Source of the DNA: Catenovulum maritimum
GTDB taxonomy: Bacteria; Pseudomonadota; Gammaproteobacteria; Enterobacterales; Alteromonadaceae
Direction of reading: 5' to 3'
NCBI RefSeq assembly: GCF_001050375.1
Contig: NZ_KQ130485.1
Span: forward strand, 1 to 64,000
Length of the DNA stretch: 64,000 bases
Part shown: in pieces, positions 1 to 8,951 of the stretch
Layout: each line of letters begins with the position of its first letter
How positions within the stretch are numbered: position 1 is the stretch's first letter
Notes under the pieces: model-generated
The model's input: only the letters and a program-made list of their open reading frames with translations
What the model was told of the DNA's origin: nothing
Databases searched by the model: none
Position numbers and translations under genes: made by a program

Positions 1-18
1 CCAAAAAAAACTAGATTT

Positions 19-57
19 GATCATACTTTGGGGTTATTTAGCAACTAAAGTATGATC
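19..57 (-). terminator. Hairpin terminator after the Cys-rich membrane gene
   Basis: An 11-bp perfect inverted repeat (GATCATACTTT at 19-29, AAAGTATGATC at 47-57) with a 17-base loop overlaps the stop codon of the minus-strand gene. On that strand the stem is followed by a short gap and a run of eight T. This fits an intrinsic terminator. Confidence 0.6.
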
Positions 58-470
58 TTGCCCTGGTATGAGGTGTGCATTTTAATAAAATAATCAGGAA
101 AAATTTCGGGCAACTGGAACTGACTTTTGAGTTTCGATTTCCCCTTCCTATTACAAGCTGCGCATAAAAAATATGCACTCTTATATACCTCCCACTCTAG
201 TATCTTCATTCGAGCATTAAATTTCTTTCCGCAGCAATAGCAGTTTTGAGCAGGAAGAGACTCTTGTTTTTGGCGCTTCGTATAACATTTCCGACATAAA
301 GCACATTGCTCTTCGTTGACTGTAAGCGTGTACCTATTTTCCTTGTGGATACTTATTACGTCATGGCAATCGTAGCATTTAGACTTTTTAGGATTTAAGT
401 AGTAAATCAATACAGCTATAGAGAAAACCAAGGTAAATAAGGATGATATTAAAGTTTCTAGATTGTCCAT
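45..470 (-). CDS. Cys-rich, membrane-anchored zinc-ribbon-like protein, function unknown
   Basis: 141 residues. A single N-terminal hydrophobic segment (about residues 5-25) is followed by a soluble part with four Cys pairs (CYDC, CALC plus RKC, CYCC, CAAC). These pairs suggest two zinc ribbons, with the zinc domain in the cytoplasm if the helix acts as a plain anchor. I do not recognise the family. No Shine-Dalgarno is obvious ahead of the ATG. It stands alone, with a terminator hairpin at its stop codon and about 360 bases of non-coding DNA upstream. A nuclease-like zinc-finger fold is possible because of the CxxC spacing, but no HNH histidines are present. Confidence 0.6.
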   Translation of the reverse strand: MDNLETLISSLFTLVFSIAVLIYYLNPKKSKCYDCHDVISIHKENRYTLTVNEEQCALCRKCYTKRQKQESLPAQNCYCCGKKFNARMKILEWEVYKSAYFLCAACNRKGKSKLKSQFQLPEIFPDYFIKMHTSYQGKIIL

Positions 471-830
471 GCCATTAACCGATAATGAAAGAGTGCATTC
501 AATGAACCTACTTTGCTAAAAAGAAAGACAGCTCAAATAAATTGAACAGAACGAAGTAAATCCCAACAAAGTATAATTTGTCCTGAGCAGTCTATTTAAT
601 TCGATCTAATTTAATATATTTTTAAATATTTGAACATTCGAATAAAACGAGGTGACTGGGAGAAAGACATAGTGGCTAAAACAATACTGGAGTTTGCATA
701 GAAAATAGCGAGGGAACTTCGTTTGTCTTAGCAATATACTACTTGATGATTTTGATTAGGTTCAGAGCAAACTTTAGGCTGAAATATCAGCTTATTCAAG
801 GCAACTAATTTAGCTTTAACAAGATTTAAG
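471..830. other. Intergenic stretch, no gene seen
   Basis: Very AT-rich. No ORF with a convincing start, no RNA gene and no repeat array was seen. A weak 5-bp hairpin (GCTGA-aata-TCAGC, near 778-792) lies downstream of the protease stop on the minus strand and may help terminate it. Confidence 0.4.
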
Positions 831-2180
831 CTATTGGCTCAATAAGCCATAGCCATAGATTGAATCTTTCCCTGGGGGACCTAAATCGGTCACCTTTTGA
901 ATGAGTGTTTGATAAAAATTAGAGTTTCGTTGAGCTAATTTTTCGCAAGCAACATAAGCCGTTACAACCGGAGTTGCGATTGATGTACCGGATTCTGCGC
1001 CAAACTCCCCCTCTCCTCTTGCCGTTTTAACTGCAACGCCGACAGCAGCAAAGTCAACATACTCTCCTCGATTAGCCCAGCGGTAAATTCCAGCTTGTTT
1101 GTCTACTGCGGTTACCGCAATAACTTGCGGATAAGCGGCTGGATACATAGGTGGAGCGCTTGGACCTTGATTACCAACCGCAGCCACTATAGTCACCTGT
1201 TGGCTATGAGCCAATTTTACAGCCTGAGCAAGCACCGAATTGTCTGGCCCTGCTAAACTCATATTAATCACCTTAACATCTTGCTGAATTAACCAATCTA
1301 AACCTTTAATTAGATTAATCAGAGCCGCGCCTTGTGCATATTTACCTTGGGGGTGAAAAACCGCTGCCGAATATAACTGTGCATTTGGCGTCAGTGCTGG
1401 AATGACTGGAGAGGAACTCACCAGAAGCGCAGCAACAGCGGTACCGTGAGCCTGAGGTGTTTGAATATTCTCGGCCAAAAAGGATTGTTGAATAATTTGG
1501 CTCTGAGCTAAAGCTAGATGCTTAGTATTGATTGCTGTATCGACCATACCCAGCTTGATTCTATCATCGCATACCTGTCGATTCTGGTTTAAATTTTCTT
1601 GTGTCGAACTCGCTGTTGTTTCAGCATTTTGCGCTGTATAAACATGGTTACGGTCAATTTTATTCATTAAATGTGAGGGTAAGGTTTTGCTAAGTTTTTG
1701 GTAACTGTCATAACTAGCTGGCACCTGAAACTTAACCAGATTTAAACCTAAACTAGGAAAAGATTCTTGCGCCTGAATATGAATATTGAGTTCAGCTACG
1801 GCCCGATTAAATTGTCTTAATTCAGCTAGGGTAAACCAGGCAAGCCATTGCTGAGCAATCGCTCGCCAACCATTTTCGACTTCAACATCTTGGTATAGCA
1901 AGTTACCCTGGCGATCTCGAACATCCATTTTTTTAGCGAGTTCGGTCACTGGTGTAATTAACTCTAAGTTAATTATTTCACTCGCCAAGTTGTCTACTTT
2001 TATATGGGTTTGATTGGTTATAGGTTTGATTTTCTCGGTTTTTATATCCGAAACGCGTTCGCTAATAGTTTGATTCACATCTTCAATTTGAGAGGTAACC
2101 GACTCTAAATCGAGCAAGTTAGCAAAGCTAGGCTTTACAGCAAAGGCTAAAAGCAAAATCCCATGTTTAAAAAATGTCAT
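831..2180 (-). CDS. Secreted subtilisin-like (S8) serine protease
   Basis: 449 residues. A signal peptide (hydrophobic core to about residue 18, ending PSFA) and a roughly 180-residue N-terminal region without recognised motifs precede a peptidase S8 domain. The catalytic triad reads Asp214 (in GMVDTAIN), His245 (in AHGTAVA) and Ser400 (in GTSIATP), with the oxyanion Asn337 in AVGNQGP. The N-terminal region probably acts as a prodomain or interaction domain. The gene is divergent from an ECF sigma/anti-sigma operon with about 290 bases between them. That arrangement suggests a shared envelope-stress circuit, but this is inference. It is expected to act in the periplasm or outside the cell. 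Confidence 0.85.
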   Translation of the reverse strand: MTFFKHGILLLAFAVKPSFANLLDLESVTSQIEDVNQTISERVSDIKTEKIKPITNQTHIKVDNLASEIINLELITPVTELAKKMDVRDRQGNLLYQDVEVENGWRAIAQQWLAWFTLAELRQFNRAVAELNIHIQAQESFPSLGLNLVKFQVPASYDSYQKLSKTLPSHLMNKIDRNHVYTAQNAETTASSTQENLNQNRQVCDDRIKLGMVDTAINTKHLALAQSQIIQQSFLAENIQTPQAHGTAVAALLVSSSPVIPALTPNAQLYSAAVFHPQGKYAQGAALINLIKGLDWLIQQDVKVINMSLAGPDNSVLAQAVKLAHSQQVTIVAAVGNQGPSAPPMYPAAYPQVIAVTAVDKQAGIYRWANRGEYVDFAAVGVAVKTARGEGEFGAESGTSIATPVVTAYVACEKLAQRNSNFYQTLIQKVTDLGPPGKDSIYGYGLLSQ

Positions 2181-2472
2181 AATTTACCCCACAAAAATGA
2201 TTGTTAACCTGAACTCGGAAGAAGAAGCGACCTAAGGCATTGTAATAATTTAAAATTAAACACAATAATAAGGAAAAACTGCTCCTAGCAAGCAAGTTAT
2301 TATCCCGAATTCAAGTTTGTTACTCATGTACCCAACTACAAACCTAATGCTTGATAAAATTTAAGAGTAAGCTAGGACTATTAGTATAAAAACGTATTAA
2401 ATTAAAAAAAATTCCATTTTTTGGGAATAAATAAAATTCTAGTCCGTCTACCTAGTGTATAGGAGATATAAA

Positions 2473-2973
2473 ATGAAAACTGAATTAACCTTGTTAGTGC
2501 CAATGATACGACGTTTTGCGTTTTCGTTAACCGGAAACCAGCATGATGCAGATGATTTATTGCAAAATACAGTTGAACGAGTGCTGGCTAAAGGCGTACC
2601 AGAAGATGTCGACTTAAATAAATGGGTATTTAGAGTTTGCCGAAATTTATGGATTGACGAATACCGATCAAGAAAAGTACGCCAAACCGCGGCTGAGTCA
2701 CCTGAATTAAGCCAATACAGCGAAGTTAGCGCAGAACATGTTATGCAGCAAAAATTAAGTTTGCAGCAAATTAATACCGCTATGGATGTTTTACCAAACG
2801 ATCAAAGATCGATTATTTCTTTAGTCGCGATTCAAGGCATGTCGTACAAGGAAGTCGCAGAAACCTTAAGCGTACCTTTAGGTACAGTGATGAGTAGATT
2901 AGCAAGAGCGCGAGCTAGCTTAAGCCAGTGCTTAAAACACGAAATGGAGAGCTTATCTCATGAGCCAGCTTAA
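2473..2973 (+). CDS. ECF-type RNA polymerase sigma factor
   Basis: 166 residues from the ATG at 2473, which has AGGAG eight bases upstream; an in-frame GTG at 2455 lacks a ribosome site. Region 2 is visible (RRFAFSLTGNQHDADDLLQNT, then KWVFRVCRNLWIDEYRSRK). Region 4 carries a helix-turn-helix (QGMSYKEVAETLSVPLGTVMSRLARAR in two parts). It directs RNA polymerase to a small regulon, likely including its own operon. The next gene overlaps it by 14 bases and encodes a membrane protein with anti-sigma character, so the two are probably translationally coupled and functionally paired. Confidence 0.88.
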   Translation: MKTELTLLVPMIRRFAFSLTGNQHDADDLLQNTVERVLAKGVPEDVDLNKWVFRVCRNLWIDEYRSRKVRQTAAESPELSQYSEVSAEHVMQQKLSLQQINTAMDVLPNDQRSIISLVAIQGMSYKEVAETLSVPLGTVMSRLARARASLSQCLKHEMESLSHEPA

Positions 2974-3703
2974 TATTACCGACGAAATTTTATCTGCATT
3001 TTTAGATGCGGAATTAACTGAAACAGAAATGCAGCAAGTTAGAGAGCAACTGCTTATTGATGATGGTTTAGCAGAAAGGCTTGCCGACCTTGCGATGGTC
3101 GATGAAATTATCGCAAATCAGTACCAAGAAATTAACCATCAGCCTATACCTTCAGCTGTATCTGAGCTACTAGCAGAAGACAAGCAGCAAGCTGTGGAAT
3201 CAAAGCAAACGAATATAGTTCAGCTGAGTAAATGGCAAAAAATGCATAAATCAGTGCAACAACATGTGGCGATGGCGGCTTCTGTGGCTTTGGTTGCAGG
3301 CTTTAGTGTTGCGAGTTTACTCTCAACAAATGCTTCATTTGATAACGAACAACAATGGGCTCAAATAACGAATATGTTAGAGCAAAAAGCAAGTGGTGAA
3401 AGCGATATTTTAGCCAATGGCGATATGTTTAAACCTAAATTGAGCTTTAAAAACCAAGCGGGTCAATTTTGTCGCCACTACGAAATGACTAGCGAAATAC
3501 AGGCATCACAAAATATAGCTTGTCGAATGGCTGGTGAGTGGCAGTTAACTGCTAGCTTTTTTCAAGCCAAGCAAGACGAAAATCAGTACCAAACAGCCAC
3601 ATCAAACAGCCAAGTTAGAAATTATATTGAGCAGTCAGCTGTGGGCGATTTTCTAGATAGCCAAGCGGAACGAGCCGCGATAGCAGCTCAGTGGTCAAAA
3701 TAA
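2960..3703 (+). CDS. Membrane-bound anti-sigma factor
   Basis: 247 residues. The N-terminus (ITDEILSAFLDAELTETEMQQVREQL) is the short acidic helical region typical of anti-sigma factors of the RseA/zinc-less ASD type. One transmembrane helix follows at about residues 105-125 (VAMAASVALVAGFSVASLL). The rest is a periplasmic domain with two Cys. It should hold the upstream sigma factor at the membrane until an envelope signal releases it. The start overlaps the sigma gene by 14 bases. The divergent secreted protease might be part of the signal or the output. Confidence 0.82.
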   Translation: MSQLNITDEILSAFLDAELTETEMQQVREQLLIDDGLAERLADLAMVDEIIANQYQEINHQPIPSAVSELLAEDKQQAVESKQTNIVQLSKWQKMHKSVQQHVAMAASVALVAGFSVASLLSTNASFDNEQQWAQITNMLEQKASGESDILANGDMFKPKLSFKNQAGQFCRHYEMTSEIQASQNIACRMAGEWQLTASFFQAKQDENQYQTATSNSQVRNYIEQSAVGDFLDSQAERAAIAAQWSK

Positions 3704-3737
3704 CTTCAACATATTAGGGTTCGCCCAGGAGGTAGAT

Positions 3738-4286
3738 ATGAAAACTTCAGCCCATTTAAATGCAAAAATGATACTTGTGTTTAGCTTTATCTTGCTAGCA
3801 GGTTGCGCAGCTAAGTCAGAATACAAGCCAGCTAACAACTCAGGTTATGGCTACCAAGAAAGCTTAATTAACGCTGACAGATATAGAGTCCAGTTTAAAA
3901 CTCGTGGTGATGATAGAGCCAAAGTTGCAGACTTTGCTTTATTGAGAGCGGCAGAGTTAACGGTTCAGCAAGGTTATGACTGGTTCATTGTGGTATCAAA
4001 AGAAACCGTCGTCAATAAAGCAGAACAAAGACCTAATATCAGCGCCAGTAGAGGCGTAAACGCAACTAGAGAATGTGGTTTACTTGGCTGTAAAACCTCA
4101 TATCGACCATCCACCAGCATAGGTGTTGGCTTTACCTTTGGTGACCAATCTAACGACATTGAGTCTATTTTAGAGATAAAAATGGGTAAGGCTGTACGCC
4201 CAGACATTTTGGAAAGCTATAACGCACAAGAAATTGTGGATAATATGACGCAAAAATATAAATTAGCTAATACAGCTAAAGAATAA
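3738..4286 (+). CDS. CC0125/CC1285-type lipoprotein
   Basis: 182 residues. A lipoprotein signal peptide ends in a lipobox (LLAGC, Cys at about residue 23). The mature part has the pattern of the CC0125/CC1285 lipoproteins: a GYGY start, DRYRVQFKTRGDDR, then a helix reading LLRAAELTVQQGYDWFIVV. The molecular function of that family is unknown to me. It follows the anti-sigma gene by 34 bases with AGGAGG before the ATG, so it is probably the third gene of the ECF operon. Confidence 0.75.
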   Translation: MKTSAHLNAKMILVFSFILLAGCAAKSEYKPANNSGYGYQESLINADRYRVQFKTRGDDRAKVADFALLRAAELTVQQGYDWFIVVSKETVVNKAEQRPNISASRGVNATRECGLLGCKTSYRPSTSIGVGFTFGDQSNDIESILEIKMGKAVRPDILESYNAQEIVDNMTQKYKLANTAKE

Positions 4287-4308
4287 AATATGTTAGTGAA
4301 CATATTTT
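4285..4308. promoter_or_regulatory. Perfect inverted repeat (AAAATATGTT-agtg-AACATATTTT)
   Basis: Ten-base arms with a 4-base spacer lie just after the lipoprotein stop and 43 bases before a TetR-family gene. The arms are too AT-rich for a strong terminator. Size and symmetry fit a TetR-type operator for autoregulation of the next gene. Both readings are inference. Confidence 0.4.
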
Positions 4309-4351
4309 AAAATCAATTATGCTAAAGCCATAGTTTAATCTGGAGTTAACT

Positions 4352-4888
4352 ATGGCTTGGCAATCAACACACAAACTCAAAACAAAACAGAAGATTCTCA
4401 GTAGCGCTGCAACTTTATTTACTCATAATGGATTCGATAAAGTTTCAATCAACGATGTAATGAAACATGCTTCGTTAACCAGAGGTGCATTTTATGCACA
4501 CTTTAAATCGAAAGCGGATTTATATCAGCAAGCATTGCTATCTGCTTCAAGCTATGCCTCTAATAGTATGCAAGCACTTGCTACGCCAAAAGATTTAAAA
4601 TCTATCACCCAGCTATATCTTAGCAAGGGTCACAGAGATACCGAGCGAGCTGGTTGTCCACTGGCGTTTTTAATTACAGATATTAACCAACAAGATGAGC
4701 AGGTTAAACAAACCTACACTGAGATATTTAAAAGGTTTATCACGCATATTGAAAGCTATGGATTAGATCAACAACAGGCTTTGAAACATGCAAGCACTAT
4801 GATTGGGGGAATGGCGCTATCTAGAGCATTAACTGACCTTGAGATGAGTAATAAATTACTTGAAGCTTGTCAAACTAAAGAAGGTTAA
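4352..4888 (+). CDS. TetR/AcrR-family transcriptional regulator
   Basis: 178 residues. The N-terminal TetR helix-turn-helix is clear (LFTHNGFDKVSINDVMKHA, then LTRGAFYAHFKSKADLY, about residues 18-55). The C-terminal ligand/dimer region is short and contains RAGCPLAFL, a pattern common in TetR proteins for electrophile or xenobiotic sensing. No efflux or oxidoreductase target gene lies next to it. A palindrome at 4285-4308 could be its operator. It is convergent with a second TetR gene. Confidence 0.85.
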   Translation: MAWQSTHKLKTKQKILSSAATLFTHNGFDKVSINDVMKHASLTRGAFYAHFKSKADLYQQALLSASSYASNSMQALATPKDLKSITQLYLSKGHRDTERAGCPLAFLITDINQQDEQVKQTYTEIFKRFITHIESYGLDQQQALKHASTMIGGMALSRALTDLEMSNKLLEACQTKEG

Positions 4889-4912
4889 TTTGATTTAGCG
4901 AGGGTGAATATA

Positions 4913-4952
4913 AGCGTTAAAAACTCAAAACTAGAGCTGAATTTTTAACGCT
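4913..4952. terminator. Bidirectional terminator between convergent TetR genes
   Basis: An 11-bp perfect stem (AGCGTTAAAAA at 4913-4923, TTTTTAACGCT at 4942-4952) with an 18-base loop sits in the gap between two converging genes, with A/T runs inside the stem on both strands. Confidence 0.55.
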
Positions 4953-4983
4953 AATCTATCTAAAATATAAAGCTCACCAGCGC

Positions 4984-5691
4984 TTAATCGGCTTTGGCGA
5001 ATAAGTTGCCAATTTTCCAGAATCGACCTGTTGATTTTGAACCTTTCTGGCCTATGTAACCATGCCATAATTGAGCGAGTGCATCTCTGGCCTCTAAGCT
5101 AAACTCAGGCTGTATCAAGCTTAAGCTAGGATCTTGTAAGATTTCGGCATTTTTTTCTGGTGGATGACTAATTTGCCATAAGCCGATAAGCATAGCGTAA
5201 CTACGCATTAATAATTGGGCACAGGTTTCGTGCTCATCGAGCTCTAAACGACTGGCTAAATCTTGAGATGCTGAAGTGACAATTTGAACTAGTCTTTGCT
5301 TAAAGTTAAGTAAAATTTCTGAGTCAACATTCTGTTCAATAATAGAACTGCTTAAGCTAGCTAATTGGAAAAACTGAGGCTGGCTCTCAATATAATGGCA
5401 AATCGCATTGATAATTTCATCTGAGTCAGGCTTATCTGCTGTAATTGCTGAACGTATATCAGCAAACCAAGCTTGATAGTGTTCTTCTAACAGTGCGAGG
5501 AAGATCTCTTCTTTGCTCTTGAAATAAAGATAAACAGTGCCTTTAGCTATACCTGACTTACTGGCAATTGCGGCTGCGGTAGGTAAAGCATCAGGTTCAA
5601 TATCAAATAATTCTGCTGCTGTACTTAAAATTAATTCACGCTTTATCGACTTGTCTTCAGCTGATCTGGCTCTTTTTGCAGTTTTTAACAT
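4984..5691 (-). CDS. TetR/AcrR-family transcriptional regulator
   Basis: 235 residues. The helix-turn-helix lies at about residues 20-62 (ILSTAAELFDIEPDALPTAAAIASKSGIAKGTVYLYFKSKEEIF, read in pieces). The C-terminal domain is all helical, resembling TetR proteins of the TetR_C_7-like class, and the protein ends with a basic SKSTGRFWKIGNLF tail. The ligand and targets are unknown. It is transcribed away from the CBS gene, with a 273-base AT-rich gap. Confidence 0.82.
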   Translation of the reverse strand: MLKTAKRARSAEDKSIKRELILSTAAELFDIEPDALPTAAAIASKSGIAKGTVYLYFKSKEEIFLALLEEHYQAWFADIRSAITADKPDSDEIINAICHYIESQPQFFQLASLSSSIIEQNVDSEILLNFKQRLVQIVTSASQDLASRLELDEHETCAQLLMRSYAMLIGLWQISHPPEKNAEILQDPSLSLIQPEFSLEARDALAQLWHGYIGQKGSKSTGRFWKIGNLFAKAD

Positions 5692-5964
5692 ACTTGTTAT
5701 CCTTATCCATTAAACAGTATCAAGATACTTTTTTTATCGTCATTACCTATATAAGATTTAATAAATTAACTAACTTAACAATGCATTAGAATTAATTATT
5801 TATGACAAATTTAAGTATAACGAAATTATAAGTGACTTACTCAAACTGAAAGATCATTTTCAGTCAGTTAAACTCATTTTAGAACTTAATTTTACTTGCG
5901 GTCAATTAATGTACTAAATTAAAGTAATATAGGAATATACTTTTTAGTTATAGCAAGGGGAATT

Positions 5965-6387
5965 ATGTCGATCTCTAAGTTGATCAGTGCAAGGGTTATT
6001 TCTGTTGGTATGGATGACGCTTTATGGCTAGTTCAAGATTTAATGAACCAAGCCAAAATTCATCATTTACCTGTGGTTTCAGGCAAAAAATTAGTGGGGG
6101 TTATTTCAGATCGTGATTTACGTTCAGCTTTAAGCCCATTTATAGGGACAGCTGGTGAGTATCAAAGAGATAAATCCACCCTAGAAAAAAGAGCGCATCA
6201 AATCATGTCGCGCGATTTAATTACGATCACCCCAGAAACAGGCGTGGTTGCGGCAGCAGAGCTTATTTTAGCCAATGATATTAGTGCCCTACCCGTAGTA
6301 AATGAACACGCCGAATTGGTTGGTATTGTCACTTGGCGAGATATTTTACGTTATGCGATTGATAGAGGCCATCAGGGCACTCAATAA
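5965..6387 (+). CDS. Two-CBS-domain protein
   Basis: 140 residues made almost entirely of a CBS pair: the first repeat covers about 1-55 (ending GVISDRDLRSAL), the second about 75-135 (HQIMSRDLITITPETGVVAAAELI, then ALPVVNEHAELVGIVTWRDIL). CBS pairs bind adenine nucleotides and act as energy or ligand sensors. No catalytic domain is attached, so it probably works by binding a partner. It has AAGGGG before the ATG and is convergent with recG. Confidence 0.85.
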   Translation: MSISKLISARVISVGMDDALWLVQDLMNQAKIHHLPVVSGKKLVGVISDRDLRSALSPFIGTAGEYQRDKSTLEKRAHQIMSRDLITITPETGVVAAAELILANDISALPVVNEHAELVGIVTWRDILRYAIDRGHQGTQ

Positions 6388-6418
6388 CTCTTAATAAACG
6401 ACTAATACATTAAAAAAG

Positions 6419-8500
6419 TTAGGCTTGAGCATAGACCTGTTTGCTACCTATCCAGCGATTGACCAAGGGTAATAATAACTCTGTATGCTGCCTTTCTATT
6501 TTATTTGCCAAATTTCTCGCGGTAGGAATCAATTCAGAATCCCGCATTAAATCAGCAACTTTAAAAGTCATATCTCCAGTTTGCTTAGTCCCGAGTAATT
6601 CTCCTGGTCCTCGAATTTCAAGATCTTTTTGTGCAATATAAAAGCCATCCGTACTTTCACGCATCACACTTAAACGTTTAAAGCCATTATCAGAGAGTGG
6701 CGTCTTGTATAATAAAACACAATGACTGGCGACTGAGCCTCGCCCAACTCGTCCTCTCAGTTGATGCAACTGAGCTAAACCTAAACGTTCAGGGTTTTCT
6801 ATTATCATCAAGCTGGCATTAGGCACATCGACCCCAACCTCAATCACTGTAGTTGCAACCAATAAATCGAGTTCGCCATTTTTAAATGCGCTCATCACCT
6901 GTTGCTTTTCACCCGATTTCATTCGACCATGCACCAAACCTATCACTAAGTTCGGTAGCGCAGCTTGCAGTTGTTCACATGTATCCTCTGCCGCTTGGCA
7001 CTCTAAAACTTCAGACTCTTCAATTAAGGTACATACCCAGTAAACTTGTCGCTTTTCCGTTTTACAAGCATGCTCAACTCGACTGATGACTTCTGCTCTG
7101 CGCGTATCCGGTACTACGGCAGTCTGTATTGGTGTTCGTCCTGGCGGCAATTCATCTATGACAGAAGTGGTTAAATCTGCGTATGCTGTCATCGCCAATG
7201 TTCTAGGAATAGGCGTTGCCGTCATGATTAATTGGTGCGGTACAAAACCCGTTTTCAGCCCTTTTTCTCTTAAGCTTAATCTTTGATGGACACCAAACCT
7301 ATGTTGTTCATCAATAATCACTAAAGCCAGATTTTTAAATTCGACAGACTCCTGAAATAGCGCGTGAGTGCCTACAACCATCTGGCTTTCACCTGATAAA
7401 ATTCGGGCTGTGGTTTCTCGTTTTTGCTTCGCGGTTAGTTTTCCAGCCAGCCAATCGACCTTAAACCCTAAAGGTTCAAACCAGCGACTAAAATTGATTG
7501 CATGTTGCTCTGCTAAAATCTCAGTTGGCGCCATTAGCCCGACCTGTAATCCCTGCTTTAAAGCAGATAGTGCAGCTAATGCCGCAACGAGCGTTTTACC
7601 AGAACCAACGTCGCCTTGCACTAAACGCATCATAGGTATAGCTTGCTGCATGTCTTGTTGAATTTCAGCAACTACTCTTTGCTGGGCTTGAGTTGGTTCA
7701 AATGGTAAAGTCGCCAAAAAAGTATTAATTTGCGCGTGTTCAACCCTAATGGCTGCCGCTTTATGCTGTTGAGTTAACGCCCTTAATTGCAACATACTCA
7801 GGTTATGCGCCACTAGCTCTTCAAAAGCTAAACTTTGCTGCGCAGGATGCAAGCCTTGTTCTAATAACTCAAGTGCTACGTCTGGTGGCGGTCGATGTAA
7901 TATTTGTAAGGCCTGCTTTAAGCCAAAACGATTTAGCCGCATGGATTCAGGCAGCAACTCTTGTACTTCACTTCTTGCCAATAATGCGAGTGCTTGATCG
8001 GTTAAATTTCTTAATTGAGTTTGCTTTAAACCTTCTGTGGCATGATAAACAGGGGTTAAAGCCTCTTCAACTGGAGTGGGTTTATCTGCAGAAACTATCT
8101 TATATTCTGGATGAATAATTTCCCAGCCATGCCTTCCTCGCTTTATTTCACCAAAAGCATGAAGCGTTTTTCCAACACTGAGTTGGCTTTTCTGTCCGGC
8201 ATTAAAATGAAAAAATTTAAGGGTTAAGCTACCCGTACCATCATCAACTTTACAAGTCAGCATCCGGCGACGCGCAAATACCAGATCACAACTAAGGATC
8301 TCAGCTCTAATTCCAACTTGCATTTCAGGACGTAAATCGCCGATTGGACATACTCGAGTTCGATCTTCATAGCGATACGGTAAATGAAATAATAAGTCTT
8401 CAACCGAGTGAATATCTATATTTGCTAGCTTCTCAGCCAATTTGGGGCCAACACCAGCAAGAGTCTTTACGGCTTGATTCGCCAAACGGCTTATTTGCAT
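6419..8500 (-). CDS. recG: ATP-dependent DNA helicase RecG
   Basis: 693 residues from the ATG at 8500 (MQISRLANQ); an upstream in-frame ATG at 8518 would add six residues. The N-terminal wedge/OB domain starts with a helix-hairpin-helix (KTLAGVGPKLAEKLANI). The motor domain shows Walker A (GDVGSGKT), DEQH (VIIDEQHRFG), motif III (TATPIPRT) and motif VI (QLRGRVGRG). RecG remodels stalled forks and Holliday junctions in the cytoplasm. Length and motifs are normal. Confidence 0.97.
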   Translation of the reverse strand: MQISRLANQAVKTLAGVGPKLAEKLANIDIHSVEDLLFHLPYRYEDRTRVCPIGDLRPEMQVGIRAEILSCDLVFARRRMLTCKVDDGTGSLTLKFFHFNAGQKSQLSVGKTLHAFGEIKRGRHGWEIIHPEYKIVSADKPTPVEEALTPVYHATEGLKQTQLRNLTDQALALLARSEVQELLPESMRLNRFGLKQALQILHRPPPDVALELLEQGLHPAQQSLAFEELVAHNLSMLQLRALTQQHKAAAIRVEHAQINTFLATLPFEPTQAQQRVVAEIQQDMQQAIPMMRLVQGDVGSGKTLVAALAALSALKQGLQVGLMAPTEILAEQHAINFSRWFEPLGFKVDWLAGKLTAKQKRETTARILSGESQMVVGTHALFQESVEFKNLALVIIDEQHRFGVHQRLSLREKGLKTGFVPHQLIMTATPIPRTLAMTAYADLTTSVIDELPPGRTPIQTAVVPDTRRAEVISRVEHACKTEKRQVYWVCTLIEESEVLECQAAEDTCEQLQAALPNLVIGLVHGRMKSGEKQQVMSAFKNGELDLLVATTVIEVGVDVPNASLMIIENPERLGLAQLHQLRGRVGRGSVASHCVLLYKTPLSDNGFKRLSVMRESTDGFYIAQKDLEIRGPGELLGTKQTGDMTFKVADLMRDSELIPTARNLANKIERQHTELLLPLVNRWIGSKQVYAQA

Positions 8501-8633
8501 GAGATACAACTTAAACAACTGTTGAAATTAACAGTAGTTTAGCCGTTTAGTCGATTTTCGACAAGTTGAAAAAATATCAGCTAAAAAACGCGATTAACAG
8601 GCGAGACAGGTTTGTTTCAATAACTGTGAATAC

Positions 8634-8786
8634 TTACTTGCTTACTAAGCTAAATTTATCCGCTAGATCCTTAGGGTCATAATTTTGCTCAGCGGCCATA
8701 GATAACACTGAAAATAAAGCAACACTCAAACATACAATACAGGTGACACAAAGTCGGGCAAAGTTTCTTAACTTTATTGTTTTCAT
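8634..8786 (-). CDS. Small exported peptide, 50 residues, unknown
   Basis: A minus-strand ORF from the ATG at 8784-8786 to the TAA at 8634. The N-terminus has the form of a Sec signal peptide: basic MKTIKLRNFARL, a hydrophobic run of about 17 residues and a cleavage-like SMAA. The predicted mature part is about 18 residues (EQNYDPKDLADKFSLVSK). An AAAGG lies upstream at long spacing. It sits between recG and a NYN gene, where no other gene is present. It is too short for usual calling, so it is a candidate only. Confidence 0.45.
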   Translation of the reverse strand: MKTIKLRNFARLCVTCIVCLSVALFSVLSMAAEQNYDPKDLADKFSLVSK

Positions 8787-8951
8787 TATTTGTCATTAAC
8801 CTTTTGCTTATTCAACTAATTATCAGTTTATAAGCAAAAAGTGCATATAATGTGCAAAAACTGAGTAAATTAAACTTTAAATAAATAAGCGCTCGCTTTA
8901 ATCAAGCTAAAGCAATAAAGTGTTATACAGAGTTTTTAAAAATAAATCACA

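Noticed and set aside
3974-4207. Minus-strand ORF inside the lipoprotein gene
   Set aside because: A shadow of the lipoprotein coding frame without a start signal.
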